The position numbers were made by a program, and so were the translations under genes. 64,000 nucleotides of DNA from Cucumis sativus. Its lineage: Eukaryota; Streptophyta; Magnoliopsida; Cucurbitales; Cucurbitaceae. The notes beneath the pieces were generated by a model, which saw only the letters and a list, made by a program, of their open reading frames with translations, made no database searches and was not told where the DNA came from. Shown piece by piece: positions 28,318-40,518 of this stretch; within the stretch, counting starts at the first letter, position 1, and the number at the start of each line of letters is the position of its first letter. The stretch covers positions 10,962,075 to 11,026,074 of the forward strand of contig NC_026658.2 of assembly GCF_000004075.3 (NCBI RefSeq), read 5' to 3'.

Positions 28318-29229
28318 GTGTTATCTCGGTGCTCATCCAGGTGCCACATCTGGTATAGTCCAATTTTAGACTACTAAGGAAATATCCAAAACTGATATTT
28401 AAAGCAAATGTTCACTGACCCTGCATCCACCATTCTGGAAAGTTGTAAAGATGATGCAAGTATTTAGAAGGAGTAACTAGTATGAAGTGATGAAGCATGC
28501 CACATCCTACCGCCTCTATTTCACAATTCAAATTGCTAAGCGTGAGAAATTAACAGAGAGGTCAATTGTTGTTGGTGAACTGATGTAGCCTAAAGGACCC
28601 AAAGGAGAAAATTATACAATTATCAACTTTCAAAACTTAATATGAATCGAAGTTGTAAAGGTACACGAGAGAGGACTCCAGAATATGGAAAATGAAATCC
28701 CAAAATGAAACTAAAAAGGAATTCAAATTCAAATAAGAAACTAAAAAATGATTAGCATGAATTTACCCAAGATTTACCACTAATTCCTTAACTCCCCTTA
28801 CATGGTGAGCAAGATTTAGAAAGCAGAGTTTAAATGGAAAAAGGAAAGAGGGGAGTAGGTAAAGAATAGAGAACAGAAGAAGTGGAAGGGCAAAGGAAAA
28901 AGAAACCTGGTAGTGATAACTTTATCCCCAACGGTGAAGAGTCGAGTCTTGTGGGCAGAAGCTCCAGGTGCAAATTTCAAACTATGAGGTTGGTCAGCAT
29001 CATGGGAATCTCCGAGTCCAGTGTCGGTTTTGAAAGCTGAGTATTTAAGGGAGTGAAGGGTTGAAAAGGAGGTGGAGAAACTAAGATGAAAGGGAAAGCA
29101 TAAGGAAAAGAAGTTGGGATGGGAACGTTGAGTAAAGGAAGATAAATGGGATTTGGGGAGGGGATGAGAGTGGGAAGAATAGGGATAAAGGGAGGTGGGT
29201 GGAGCTAAAGACATTGTGAAATGCCCCAA
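28318..29229 (-). pseudogene. decayed partial duplicate of MET1 (exon 1 plus part of intron 1)
   Basis: The frame at 29229-28905 begins MGHFTMSLAPP and follows MET1 exon 1 through the Ser-rich transit region (STSFSTLHSLKYSAF) to LFTVGDKVITT and the same splice-donor context. The PDZ block is gutted: MET1 has LKFAKGRDGGTYIDAIAPGG, whereas here LKFAPGASAHKTRLF follows directly. Intron 1 sequence is also duplicated (28318-28560 resembles 8390-8570, for example GACCCTGCATxCACC and CACATCCTAC), with an unrelated insert of about 250 bp. No other MET1 exons follow. The retained intron rules out retroposition and points to a DNA-level copy. It lies head to tail upstream of NusB. Confidence 0.85.
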
Positions 29230-30240
29230 AATCAGCTCTCGTTACTCACAGAGGACTTGGAGGCAGAGCCATTTCCTAGTGGAAGAAGAAGGAAGCTCCT
29301 CCGACTTGTTTGGTGGTGCGTAAGCCGTCTCGGATGGATAATCCAACATTTTTTCGAATGATATTATTAATATTTAATATTTTTTTTAGATTTTTTATAA
29401 ATTTTTCAAAATATTTAAGAAACTATACCAAATTTTATTATTTAAAATGTTTTTAAAAATATCTCCGTAAAAAAGTCTTTCGTCTAACCAAATGAAACAG
29501 AAGTCGATTATTTTTCTAAAAATATTATAATTTCTTTTTCTTTTCATTGTATTTCTTCCTTTTACGATTATTTTTCTTTTCACAGTCTTTTTCTCTTAAT
29601 ATTTACGATTTAGGGTTATTTATTTATTTATTTTAATTTTTAAGTATATTATTTATTAACTTAAAATATTTAAATTTGTCTTTAATATATTTTTTTGATA
29701 ATTAAAATTTTATAAAACCGAAATGATCTAAAATGTTAAGTATTAAGATTCAATATATTGTTTACAAACTTCACAGAATTATAATATTTATAAGTTTGTA
29801 ATATAATTTTAACAATATTAAAATTTCGAATTGAGTTAAGTGAATATGTAATTTTAAAACGTAAGTTTAGTTCAATGTAACTAAGAAAAGAGGTAAATGT
29901 TTCGTTTAAAATCAATATTCAATACTTGCTGAATAAAAAATAATATATAAAAACGAGTGATTAGTGAAGTTTGATGAACAGAGATATCACCAAAAACAAA
30001 ATCAGGTTTTTACTAAAACTTACACGATCGCTAGGGTAGGGGTTATTTTTGCTTTGCAATTTTGTTTTTTAGGGCAAATTCTTATTCCTCAGTCTAGTAG
30101 GAGTCGCAAGCTTGCAGGCACCTCTCGGGATCTCTCTCCATTTTTGAAGGGTGCAATATATTGGCCATAGAGATTTGATTGGGGAAGAACACTTGGAAAG
30201 TAGGCAGTCGCTCACTTTTCCGATTGTCAGTTTCAACACG
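29230..30240. promoter_or_regulatory. intergenic region upstream of glucosidase II beta
   Basis: Very AT-rich (29340-29940), becoming more balanced from about 30000. The last 250 bases must hold the promoter and 5' leader of the glucosidase II beta gene. I cannot single out a TATA box with confidence. Confidence 0.4.
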
Positions 30241-33200
30241 ATGAAACAACGGGGAGGCTTTAATTCAGAATCTCTAGTAACCTTATGGGTATTTTGCACA
30301 TCTCTAGCTCTAGCTCTAGCTCTAGCTCTAGCTCCAATTGTTGGATCAGTTTCGTCTCCAACGCACCAGTTCCGTGGAATTTCTCCTCAAGGTTCTTCGG
30401 TTTCCATCCCTTACACAATCTACTGAATCTTCAATTCATCATTCCTTTAATTTTAGTTTTCGAAATATTTCTGGGCACTGAGAATCTTTATCTTAACGTA
30501 GATGAGATGTATTACAAATCGTTCGACATGATCAAATGTAGAGACGGTTCCAAAAAATTTTCCAAGGCTCAGCTTAACGATAATTTCTGCGATTGCCCTG
30601 ATGGCACAGATGAACCTGGTATCGATTTCTCTCTCTCCTCTCACTACATTTCCTTTTCTTTTTTCAATTCCTTAGGCCTTGATCTGCCTCAATCTTATAC
30701 GTATTTAGTTCTTACTAGCATCTTAGTTGGTCAATGGGTTGTTATAGAAATTGCAGAAACTGCTATCGTTGCTTCCAGGCGTATTGTGATTTACTTATAT
30801 CTTCGCTAGCCATTAGGTAGTGCAATTTTCATTGTTCTTGACAGTATGCATGTTCGCGGGTCTTCATTTCACTCCTCATATAATCTCCGGTATAACTTTT
30901 GGGCGAAGAAGCAAAATTATGACGTGGATTTGCAATGGGGTTTCGTTTTGGTTTCTTTATGAGTTATCAACAACTTTCTTCCATAGTTTTGTTAAATTGG
31001 CTCCGTTTGATGTGGGCTAGTTTATTGCATTTTCTGTAGTATATCATTTGTTCTATAAACCTTCAGTTTTTGGAGAGAAAGTTTTGCATTGTTTCAAACT
31101 CTCATGCGTATTGCTGACTTACTTTCATGATTGAAGGCAGATCTTTCAATTTTTTTATTATTTTTTTAATAAAGGTCTGCAGTCTGCACTGTTTCAAATT
31201 TTCATGCGTATTGATGACATACTTTCGTGATTGAAGGCACATCTGCATGCTCGAATGGGAAGTTCTATTGTCGAAATGCAGGGCATGTTCCACTGTTGTT
31301 GTTTTCTTCAAGGGTGAACGACAATATTTGTGGTAAGTTACTTCTCGACGGCAGCATCTCTCCATTTTGTAACCTTTAGTCCTTTTAGAATTCTAGTGTC
31401 TTTTGCAGCATGAATCCTGTAAGCTCATGCACTGACTGTATTGTGTGTTTGTTTTTATCTGTCAATTACATGCAGATTGTTGTGATGGAAGTGACGAATA
31501 TGACAGCAAAGTCAAATGTCCAAATACGTGTTGGGAGGCTGGGAAAGTGGCAAGAGATAAATTGAAGAAAAGGATTTCAACCTTTGAAGAGGGTGTTAAA
31601 ATTAGAAAACTAGATGTTGAGCATGCAAAAAAGGCAATAATCAAAGATGAGGCAGAGCTATTGGAGTTGAAAAATGAGGAAAAAGTATTAAAAGGGCTCG
31701 TTGAACAACTTAAAGGTCTAGTCATCCATACTTTTATGTTATTGTTTTTTCATTGTACTTCATTTTCATCATGACATGGAAAAACTTCCAATGTTTAAAA
31801 TTTCGTGGCAGTGCCTATTGTTTGGTTAGAACTGTTGGAAATATTTTCAAACAGTTTATCAATCTCGATTGGGACCGTTTGGGCAATTTAAAAAATAAAC
31901 TCAAAATATAACATCGGGATAAAATGTTTGCAAAAATAGCAAATGTTGATTGGTCTACTCAGTAAATTTTTTTAAAATGCCAAGTTTGCCATTCGTGCAC
32001 GATTTTCATTGATAACCACTGTCAACGATAGCAATGGATAACACATTTCTCAAATTGAAAGCTATCACTAATAGCATCTCCCTTCCCTACCAGCACTGGG
32101 AAAACCATTAGCCACCTTACTCCCTCCTCCATCAAGCCCCTTCACTAGATGCCGACCCGATCTACTAAAAAAGTAATAACGACTTAGATCTCTCTTCCTT
32201 TCCAAAGCGCACTATTTTTCACCCTGACACCAAACACTCCATGACCATTGCAGTGCTGCCATCGGGTGTTGATTCAGATGCTTTTTTTATCTAGCCTAAT
32301 GCCGTTATCTCCTTTATATCACATAGGAAAATGGTCTGACTATGATCTTCAAAATCGTTATGGTTTTTTCAACTTGACACCTCACTTGATGACCTTGGCC
32401 CCATGGTTTAATGAACCAGGCCTTTGCATAAAGGTGATCCCTGTGAGAAGACAACCCAACCAATTATCATTGAAGAGAAAAAAGGGAATGAGAGAAGTTT
32501 GAAATCTAGAAAGTTTTATCTCTTATGACAAAAAAGCAAAAGCTCTACTTAGAGAAGATTTTACATCAACTTGACTCTACGTCTTTTGACTATAGGGTTT
32601 CTACAAAGATAAATCTTCCTTTTTGGGCGTTTCATCAATCAACGTGCTTTTTATCTGCTTTTGTTTAAGGAAAATAACTTTTAAATCATACTTGACTTTT
32701 ATGTATGGCCTATGGGCTCCCTCTCCTCCTTTTATGTTCATCTCTTCTTATCAATGGGGTTTTCTTCTCCTCTTTTCTTGGGTTTCTATGTATCTATCAT
32801 GGTCCTCTCTTTGAACCACTCTGAATATTTCATTCATCGATGAAATGTTTCTTATCCAAAAAAGTTCTTATTGGTGTTCAGTTGGCTCCAATCGCAAATC
32901 TTCTTTGGATTAATGGTATTTTCTTTTTATGAAAAGAAAATGAAGCTTTGGATTAATGTTGCTAAAGCTCTCCTATCATCATTATGGTTGGAATGAAATC
33001 AATATTTTTTTCCCTCCAAAATTATTATTTTTCTAGGTATGATCGATTTGATTCGTCTAAGAAGTTTCTTCTTGGTATTCTCTATGGTTCTTTCAATCGA
33101 GATATTTCTCGAAGTTGGGAAGCTTTTTGTTTTCCCTTGTAATATTTTGTTACCAATGTTTTTATTTGACTTTTGCTTTGTGTTTTATTTGTACTAAGAC

Positions 33201-35900
33201 ATCCTGTTTTGTTTTGTTTGCCACATTCATTGTATTTTGGGTCTGGTATCTATTAGATGATACATAATTAAATTTACCTTTAGCCATTAGCTTAAGCTTT
33301 TGGGTTAATTTGTGATTTAAGATGATATCAGAGCAGGTGGTTCAGGAAGGTCTTGTGTACAAGCCCTTGCAATGATATTTTTTTCTCAGTTAAAATTGAT
33401 TTTCACTTGTTGGACCTTCATATTTTGAGCTTAGATGATATATAATTAAATTTATCTTCACTCATTAGCTTAAACTTTTGGGTCAATTGGTAATTTAGGA
33501 GTATCTTTTCATTCCTTTAATGAAAAGTTCTGTATTTTATCAAAAAGTATTCTAAGTATACTTTTTAAGTGATTCTTTTTGTTTCTTGACTTGTCCTTTG
33601 TTCTTTTTATATCTTATGGTAATTTAATTTAACCTGCATTGTGTTGTATACAGAGCGCAAAGAGCAAATTGATAAGGTAGAAGAGGAGGAGAGATTATTG
33701 AAAGAAAAAGAAGCAAAGAAACATTTGGAGAGAGAAAATGATGAGACTAGAAAAATTGAGTCAACAGAAACAACTGATGTTGGGGAAAGCAAAACTCACG
33801 AGGAAGACAATTGGGAGAAAAATGAAGCTACAAAACATTATGACAAGGAGTATAAACAAGGAGAAGGCAACGATGATGATAAAATTGGTAATTGGGATGA
33901 CTCTGCTTCAGATAAGGTTAGAAAAGTTTGTTTATTTTGAAGCTTAGACATCAGAAACCTTCAACATTTTTAGCATATGATGCTGAACGCCTACTACTTG
34001 TCTCTTATTCTGCATGTTTTGTTGGTTATTGTAGCTCATTTCTTTCCTGATACGTAATCCCCTCAGGCCACATCCTTTATGTTTTCTTATTCTTTCTTTA
34101 CACTAAGATATTGTTTGGTTCCAAATTCAGGTGGTTAGTTTGTCTAGGTTGATCAGGAAAGAAAGACTGTAACACTGGATTTTTCCATAGAGTGGCTAAT
34201 GGGAGAAGGAATAAGGATCTCATTGATCTTTTGATCCTTGATAATGGTATTATATTAGTACAAGAGACAATAAGGAGATTGAGGAGGAGATTGAGGAGGA
34301 GATTATGAAGTCCTATAATCTCCTCGGCCCTGAAGTGAGTGTTAAGCCTTTTTTGGAAGGTATTGATTGGAACCCCATTCTGCCTAGGGAGGATGAGGAG
34401 CTGATGAAGCCTTTTGCTCTGGAAGAGATTAAAACGACAGTTTTCAGTTGTGAAGGCGTCAAATCTCATGAGGCGGATGGGTTCTCTATGGCTTTCTTCC
34501 TAAAGAACTGGGATCTGGTTGAAAGGGAATTTGGAAGGGAGTCTTTAAGGAGTTCTTTGAAAGGGGTATTTTGAGTAGTTCGATGGTGGAAACTTCTGTG
34601 TCTGATCCCCACAAAGGATAATGCCAACAGAGTTAGGGATACCAAATCCTAAGTACCATTATCATTGTTAGGCATTCACCTCTTCAATCATCACACTGCG
34701 CCAGCCAGAATGAGACAATGTTTCATGAACGGTCTTAGGTATCGAGATAGAATCCAGACGAACCCGAAGGACAGAAGTCAAAGAAAGTTGGTCACGTTCC
34801 TCCACGTGCCAGCGTGTGTGATGGTGGGCAGCAACTTCTGGCAGCGCGTGTGACTTAGACACAGACTATTTTCTGGCTAAATTTTAGATTCTTGTAGATT
34901 GGCAAGTGGGCTTTTTTCCGAGTTGGGCGATGATGGAAAAAAAAACCACGCTGTATGACAGCGGATTCTGGTGATGGTGGCGAAAATGGTAGGGGATTTC
35001 AGCGACGGCAATGGGTCTGGACAACAAAGGAAATACTCCAGACCAAACTATTTTTTTAAAAAAGCTCTAAACCTAAAACTCTAAGGGTTCACAAATCTTC
35101 AAATTACTCTCAAAGCCCTCATTGCCCTAGGAACCAATACCCAGAGCTCTAATACCATGTGAAAGTTAGAGCAAAATATAAATATGAGAGAACTCCTTAC
35201 TTCATTCTATAGAATAGAATTCAATATATATATGTAGAAACCCTAAATAAAAACTAGTAAATTATAATAAAGGACAAAAGACTAATAAGCTCCTATAATT
35301 ACGTATATACTATCACACATCATATCATGAGAAGGTTTGTTTCTTTATTGTTTTCTGGGGTGTGTGCTATTATGTTAGATTGTTGGGGTGAGTGGAAGAA
35401 TCATGTGGTTAAAGGGTTGGATAGGGATCTTAGTGATGTTTGGTCCCTTGTAGTTTTCACGTTTTCTGCTATGTATTGATTTCAAAGACCTTATGTAACC
35501 ATTTTTAGGTTCTATTTTTATTTTGTGTGGTTGAAGTCCCTTCTTTTAGCCTATTGCATTTAATCAATAATTTGTGAGATAAGATATAGTATGGTCTACT
35601 ATCTATATCTAAAATATGCAAATTATTGGCTGAATGCTATAGGCTATGGATTTTGAAATATTTGGGCACAATGTTCTCTTCCTTCATGTTCTCATATTGG
35701 CACCTCTTTAGCAGGCTAGGATGGAAGAAGTTGATTCAGAACTTGAAGCTCACCTTTCTAATAAACCTGAAACAGAAGCATCATTGCCGAAAGAGGTAGA
35801 AGAGGTGAAATCTTTATGTTTGAATGTTTAATCTCTCGTTCTTGCGTCCATCAGTGATCAGTCAATGGCGGTGTTCTATACTGAATCATAGATTCTTTTT

Positions 35901-35938
<38 letters not shown>

Positions 35939-38531
35939 TTTAAATATGTTTTGATGTAGGATACAGCAGTAGAGAAGGACCCACTGGCTAAATCTGAAAC
36001 TGGAGAAAGTGCTGAAACTAAAGAATCATCTGAAGAAGTCCTGAAAAAGGTATTTATTTCTATTTAACAATATTTTCTTTCAGGAAACTTGATTGAAGTT
36101 TGGCATCATTTGATAATGTGGTTGCTGTGCTACTTTATTAAGTCTATTTGATGACATTAGTATGAAAATTTTGGCCGGTATGTTGGTCCTTTCATAGAAT
36201 CCTCTATGCTTTTTCTTATAATAATTATTAATGAATATCAATGACAGAATATTTAGACAAAATATATTGTAAAGAATTGTTCAATCGATATCGTGAGGTC
36301 ATTTTGTTTGATGAATGCTTGGTACAAGAGATATAGGAAACCTTTGATGCAAAAGTGAGACTAGAAAATGGAGGATGCTTAGAAAACGGGAGTACTTGAT
36401 AAGTTCAAATTTGGGTTTTAGTGTCAGATAAAGCAAGAACTTTTTGACTTCCAATAACTCTTTGGAAACTCCTTTATTTCTGATCTTAGATTGGTTTACT
36501 TGCTCTCTGTTTCTTTTGCTCTTCCAGTTATTTGTTTAGGTCAGCAAACCATTTTTTTTTTCTCAGCCAGAAATATGACTTTTGCTTCTCATAATATGTT
36601 TGTGTGCAGTACGTCCTGGATTGGATTTCAATTTACTCCTATTTAGTCCATCAGAAATTCAATTCTTAGTCTAAAGATTCAAACTTTAGCTCATAAATTC
36701 AATAGATCCTTTAACTTAAATCTTAAAGGCCATCTGTTCCACTGTTCATTTAAATTCTATGATTTCTGTCCCTGGTTCAATTGTATTCAATTTTGGTGAA
36801 ATTTTTGGCAGAATGATGGTAGTCCAGAGTTGTCTAAGGAAGAGTTGGGCCGCCTTGTTGCTTCTCGTTGGACAGGAGAAAATACTGAAGAACAGTCGAG
36901 AAACAAGGATAGTACGAATGATAGTGATGAGGAAAGTCATGATATCTCAAAAGAAGCCTATGAAAATGACGGTTATGCTTCAGAGACCGATGATGATAAC
37001 CAAAGATACGATGATGACTTAGAGGGTGATTTGGAAGATACCAGAGACGAATTTCATGATGATTCTACTTCATCTGAGAGATATTATTCAGATACAGAAA
37101 TGGATTCAACAGGTTGAAAATCGGTTTCTCTTATCCAACTCATTTAATTTATAATATTGCTTTAACTGCCTCTGGTTGTGAATTTTTTTATTATTTATTA
37201 ATTATTATTTGTAATTGCGTGTCTAGATGTGGAAACCCAAAGTAACCCCTCCTGGCTTGAGAAGATACAAAAAACAGTTCGAAATGTCCTCAAAGCTGTT
37301 AATATATTCCAGGCTCCAGTGAACCAATCAGGTAAAATACAAGCTTACAAATTCATGGTGTTCAACACTTGGCATTCAGAGTTAACCACATGAAAATGGT
37401 TGTGTTGCATTTTCATTCATCAGATGCTGCTAATGTGCGCAAGGAATATGAGGAGTCCAGTGCCAAGTTAACGAAAATTCAGTCAAGGATCTCAAGTTTA
37501 TCTCAAAAGCTAAAGAATGATTTTGGTTAGTGCAAGATGTACTGTTTCCACGTTTATTATGCAACACCAGCTTAGAATATGAAAATTTAATTCAATATTC
37601 TTCTGTTGTCTGATTGTAGGTCCAGAGAAGGAGTTCTATTCATTCTATGACCAATGTTTTGAAATCAAGGAGAACAAGTAGCTAATTTTTCCCTTCACTT
37701 TTTTTTAAAAAAAAAATTCTAGGATTTTTCCAATGCTAATTGAATTTGTATGTTCGTCTGCTTAATATCAAGTATTGGTTTCTTTGTCCAGATACGTTTA
37801 CAAAATCTGTCCTTACAAACAAGCTTCACAGGTTGAGGGGCATTCAACAACTCGTTTGGGGTAGGTATTTAGTAATCGATGATCTATATATTTATTTCGT
37901 CAAATAATCTTTTGTGTAAATTTGAGTTACTAGACTGCTAGGATACTGATTGGAGCTCATGCAAGCGTCAGAGTCTCCTCTCACACAGATTTAGTCCCTC
38001 GAGTAGACTAGTACACGTAGTCTAGACTTCTTTTGTTTTACTTTGTTGTCCTTTTCCCAGATAAAATCTCAAGTTATTAGCAAACTTAGTATGACTATTG
38101 ACTCTACTCTTCTTTCTTAACGTGATATATTTTTTTTTAACCAGGCGCTGGGATAAATTTGAAGATTCATACAGGGTTATGTTTTTTTCAAGTGGGGATA
38201 AGTGCTGGAATGGACCTGATAGAAGCTTAAAGGTGTCTTGTGAATAATTTTACTTGTGAAAATTTAGAACTTGCCATAAAGACATTGTTGAACAGAGTAT
38301 AATAACTACTTCCTGATAATATGTTTGACAAAACTTAGACGTAAGATTAGTTCAGGTATATTGAAGGCAATCGCCTATCAAATAGCAGGAGTGGAGAACC
38401 AACTTCCGTCTCTTTGACAGTTTCGTGTTTATTTTCCAGGTTAAGCTAAGATGTGGGGTTAAAAATGGCATAACCGATGTAGATGAACCAAGCCGTTGCG
38501 AGTAAGTCTCTCCCTCCCTCTCTCTCCCCTT

Positions 38532-38565
<34 letters not shown>

Positions 38566-38803
38566 TGTGACAGCACATTGTGAGTTTGTGACAGGTACGT
38601 GGCATTGTTATCAACCCCAGCTGTTTGTGTAGAGGAAAAGCTTCAGGTTTCATTTATTGTTTTTTCATGTCCCCAATTCATTACGATGTTAGATAATATT
38701 AGACTTTCCACACTGACGACACCCACTTAATGTTCCATAGGAACTGAAAAACAAGTTGGACATGCTGAGTAAAGAAGAGGCAGAGAAGCATGATGAACTT
38801 TGA
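30241..38803 (+). CDS. glucosidase 2 subunit beta (ER glucosidase II, 16 exons)
   Basis: Non-catalytic subunit of ER glucosidase II, which trims glucose from N-glycans in glycoprotein quality control (Arabidopsis PSL4 type). Exons: 30241-30391, 30502-30618, 31237-31332, 31476-31715, 33654-33916, 35715-35795 (or -35804), 35960-36049, 36812-37112, 37227-37331, 37424-37525, 37620-37677, 37792-37860, 38145-38232, 38440-38501, 38595-38646, 38741-38803; 645 residues in one frame. Features in order: signal peptide with a Leu-Ala repeat, two LDL-receptor class A-like cysteine modules ([23 protein letters not shown]), a Lys/Glu coiled coil, an acidic linker, [16 protein letters not shown], and a mannose-6-phosphate-receptor-homology domain ([24 protein letters not shown]). 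The last residues are KHDEL, an ER-retention signal. Introns 4 and 5 carry retroelements. Confidence 0.96.
32690..32865 (+). mobile_element. probable LINE 3'-end fragment in intron 4 of glucosidase II beta
   Basis: Ends with TTCATTCATCGATGAAATG, then TTCTTATCC and a short A run, the usual look of plant L1 3' tails. No frame is preserved. Confidence 0.4.
33252..33500 (+). mobile_element. miniature LTR retrotransposon (TRIM/SMART-like), copy 2
   Basis: A 249-bp insertion in intron 4 of glucosidase II beta, flanked by GTATCT on both sides (33246-33251, 33501-33506). Direct terminal repeats of about 70 bp lie at 33253-33322 and 33431-33500. TGATATCAGAGC follows the first repeat immediately (33323-33334), matching the tRNA-Met primer site at 11 of 12 bases. 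The interior (about 108 bp) is collinear with copy 1 (GAGCAGGTGGTxCAGGA, then TTAAAATTxATTTxCACTTG). It has no coding frame. Confidence 0.78.
34135..34680 (+). mobile_element. LINE reverse-transcriptase fragment in intron 5 of glucosidase II beta
   Basis: Shifted frames give [20 protein letters not shown] and then a long stretch with [35 protein letters not shown] and [15 protein letters not shown]. These are the linker and start of the reverse transcriptase of plant L1 elements. A duplicated GAGATTGAGGAG motif near 34273-34300 suggests local slippage. Neither a tail nor a target duplication is visible. Confidence 0.75.
35146..35317 (-). mobile_element. LTR plus primer-binding site of a truncated LTR retrotransposon
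   Basis: Positions 35158-35317 form a 160-bp block with TGTGA/TCACA ends. Adjacent at 35146-35157 is the reverse complement of TGGTATTAGAGC, close to the tRNA-Met primer site, so this is the 5' LTR of a minus-strand element. GC-richer interior sequence (about 34690-35145) continues leftward, but no second LTR is visible. Confidence 0.6.
35903..35936. repeat. (AT)n microsatellite
   Basis: Near-perfect AT dinucleotide run in intron 6 of glucosidase II beta, a few bases upstream of the exon at 35960. Confidence 0.9.
38535..38562. repeat. (CT)n microsatellite
   Basis: About fourteen CT units inside intron 14 of glucosidase II beta (38502-38594), where they lengthen the pyrimidine-rich stretch before the acceptor. 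Confidence 0.92.
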
Positions 38804-39555
38804 ACTTCAGAGATTGAATTTTCTTCAGAATACAACGGGTGGGAAGAGTGTCTGGCTGTGTTAGATCATCGTTCTACTCTAGTGGTAGTTGGTGTTATTT
38901 AAGAGTAGTTTTTCTTCTTGCAGGCTAAAGGAAAGGTTTTTTTTTCTAAATCAGGTGTAGTTCTTTTATGGGTCGCGGGAGTGAAATTTACCTCATCCCC
39001 ATTTTCGGACGTGGGATCTGCGAGACTAGTTTATGCAATTAATCTCGATAACCCTATCAGGCCATCTTCTTTGTGGACTAATTTATACTAATAGACGGAA
39101 TGTCCAAATTATGACGAACAAAATGGAGACTTGTACTAGATCAGTTATATATACATACACACATTCATTTGAATTTCTTTCATATTTGTACTCCAATTTG
39201 TTTGATTTTATTTTCTTTATTTTAACAGTAATACCATAGAACTTCCATTGAATTTTCTAGTGGTCAATAAAAAACGAGTTTAAGTTACAACAATGACTAT
39301 CTACTAGATATAATATTCACCAGGGGTTTGAAGATTTGGATTGTAACAAGAATTACTGAGATTTAAAGAAATATTGTCATAAAATGAGTGATTTTATGAG
39401 TTTGACTGTAAATGAGTCTAAATTTATTTAATATTAAATTTTGGATTATATTATATTATGTTTCTATTTCATCATAGTTCAACGAGGGTCTTGTTGAAGT
39501 ACATGGCCTTACCCAAAGGATTTCTCAAGTCTATGTAAGGTTGCCACAGTGCTAA
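38804..39555. other. 3' untranslated region of glucosidase II beta and intergenic DNA
   Basis: Non-coding. The first 200-400 bases are the likely 3' untranslated region. Nothing else is recognised. Confidence 0.5.
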
Positions 39556-39715
39556 GCTTGAATACATGTTGAGGCTAAACCAAAGAACTCCCAAAAAGGG
39601 AATGTCTTATCGAAGATCTAGCTTAGGAAATAATTCTCGGCTTGAATACATGTCGAGGCTAAACCAAAGAACTCGCCAAAAAGGGAATGTCTTATCGAAG
39701 ATCTAGCTTAGGAAA
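39556..39715. repeat. two direct 75-bp copies separated by 9 bases
   Basis: Positions 39556-39630 and 39640-39715 are almost identical (core AGGGAATGTCTTATCGAAGA). The 84-bp periodicity indicates a tandem duplication. Confidence 0.9.
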
Positions 39716-40518
39716 TGGAGATAAAATAAAATAAAAACAATAATTTAAAAACCACCTGAAAAATGATTAGACCATCGACGGATTTGGATTTAGTAAAGGT
39801 TTAGGGGCAACTCCTTAATTCTATCGTTTTTATATAATATATATAAAAAACTATTTTTAATACCGATCGATAACTTAGTGATTACTCTACATATCCATTT
39901 AAATTAAAGCTATTCAACTTCATCTATTTTATTATTTTTATAAAATGCAATATCCTTTTGTCGTTCAAACTTGTTAGTCTTGAATATCACGTTTAAAGTT
40001 ATTCACTAATATAAATCCATGATATAAAAGTAAGCTTATTTTAATATAAAAGACATCACGTTTAGCAAAAACATTTTTGAACTTCTATGTCAATGGACAC
40101 ATTAATTGATTCAAATAATTTCGTAAAAATTGAGCGTCTATATTTCCATCAACACCCCACCTTTGAGCACAAATTACAAAAAAGTGTGATTTAAGAAAAA
40201 AAAATGAAAAAAAGTGTGTGAACGTACGCGATGCGATGAGGTAGCGCCACGCCTTCACAGTTGACCTCAAAAACCCGAAAATGCTCCTCCTGCCTTTCGA
40301 TTCTGATTTACTAAACCTTGTCCTCGCTCTTCATTCAATCGAAGCCTTTTCAATATCTTCCATCCGATCAACGATCCGCCCTTTTTTCTCTGTTTCATCT
40401 AATCCATTCTCCACTTTTCTGGATCTTCTTCTTCTTCTTCTTCCTCCTCCTCCAGGAAAGATTTAACCCTTTGATCTTTCATTCCCTCATCATTCACGTT
40501 CACAATCAACCACAAGAA
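39716..40518. promoter_or_regulatory. upstream region and leader of the pyruvate kinase gene
   Basis: AT-rich until about 40240, then GC-richer. A (CTT)n/(CCT)n run lies at about 40424-40456, some 65 bases before the ATG, typical of plant 5' leaders. I do not identify a TATA box with confidence. Confidence 0.4.

Noticed and set aside
30285-30809. 174-codon frame overlapping exons 1-2 of glucosidase II beta
   Set aside because: It is intron read-through in the frame of exon 2; splicing at 30391/30502 gives the family protein.
34668-34862. Possible short gene in glucosidase II beta intron 5
   Set aside because: Lies in the GC-rich interior of a truncated LTR element; frames on both strands are equally open and lack domains.
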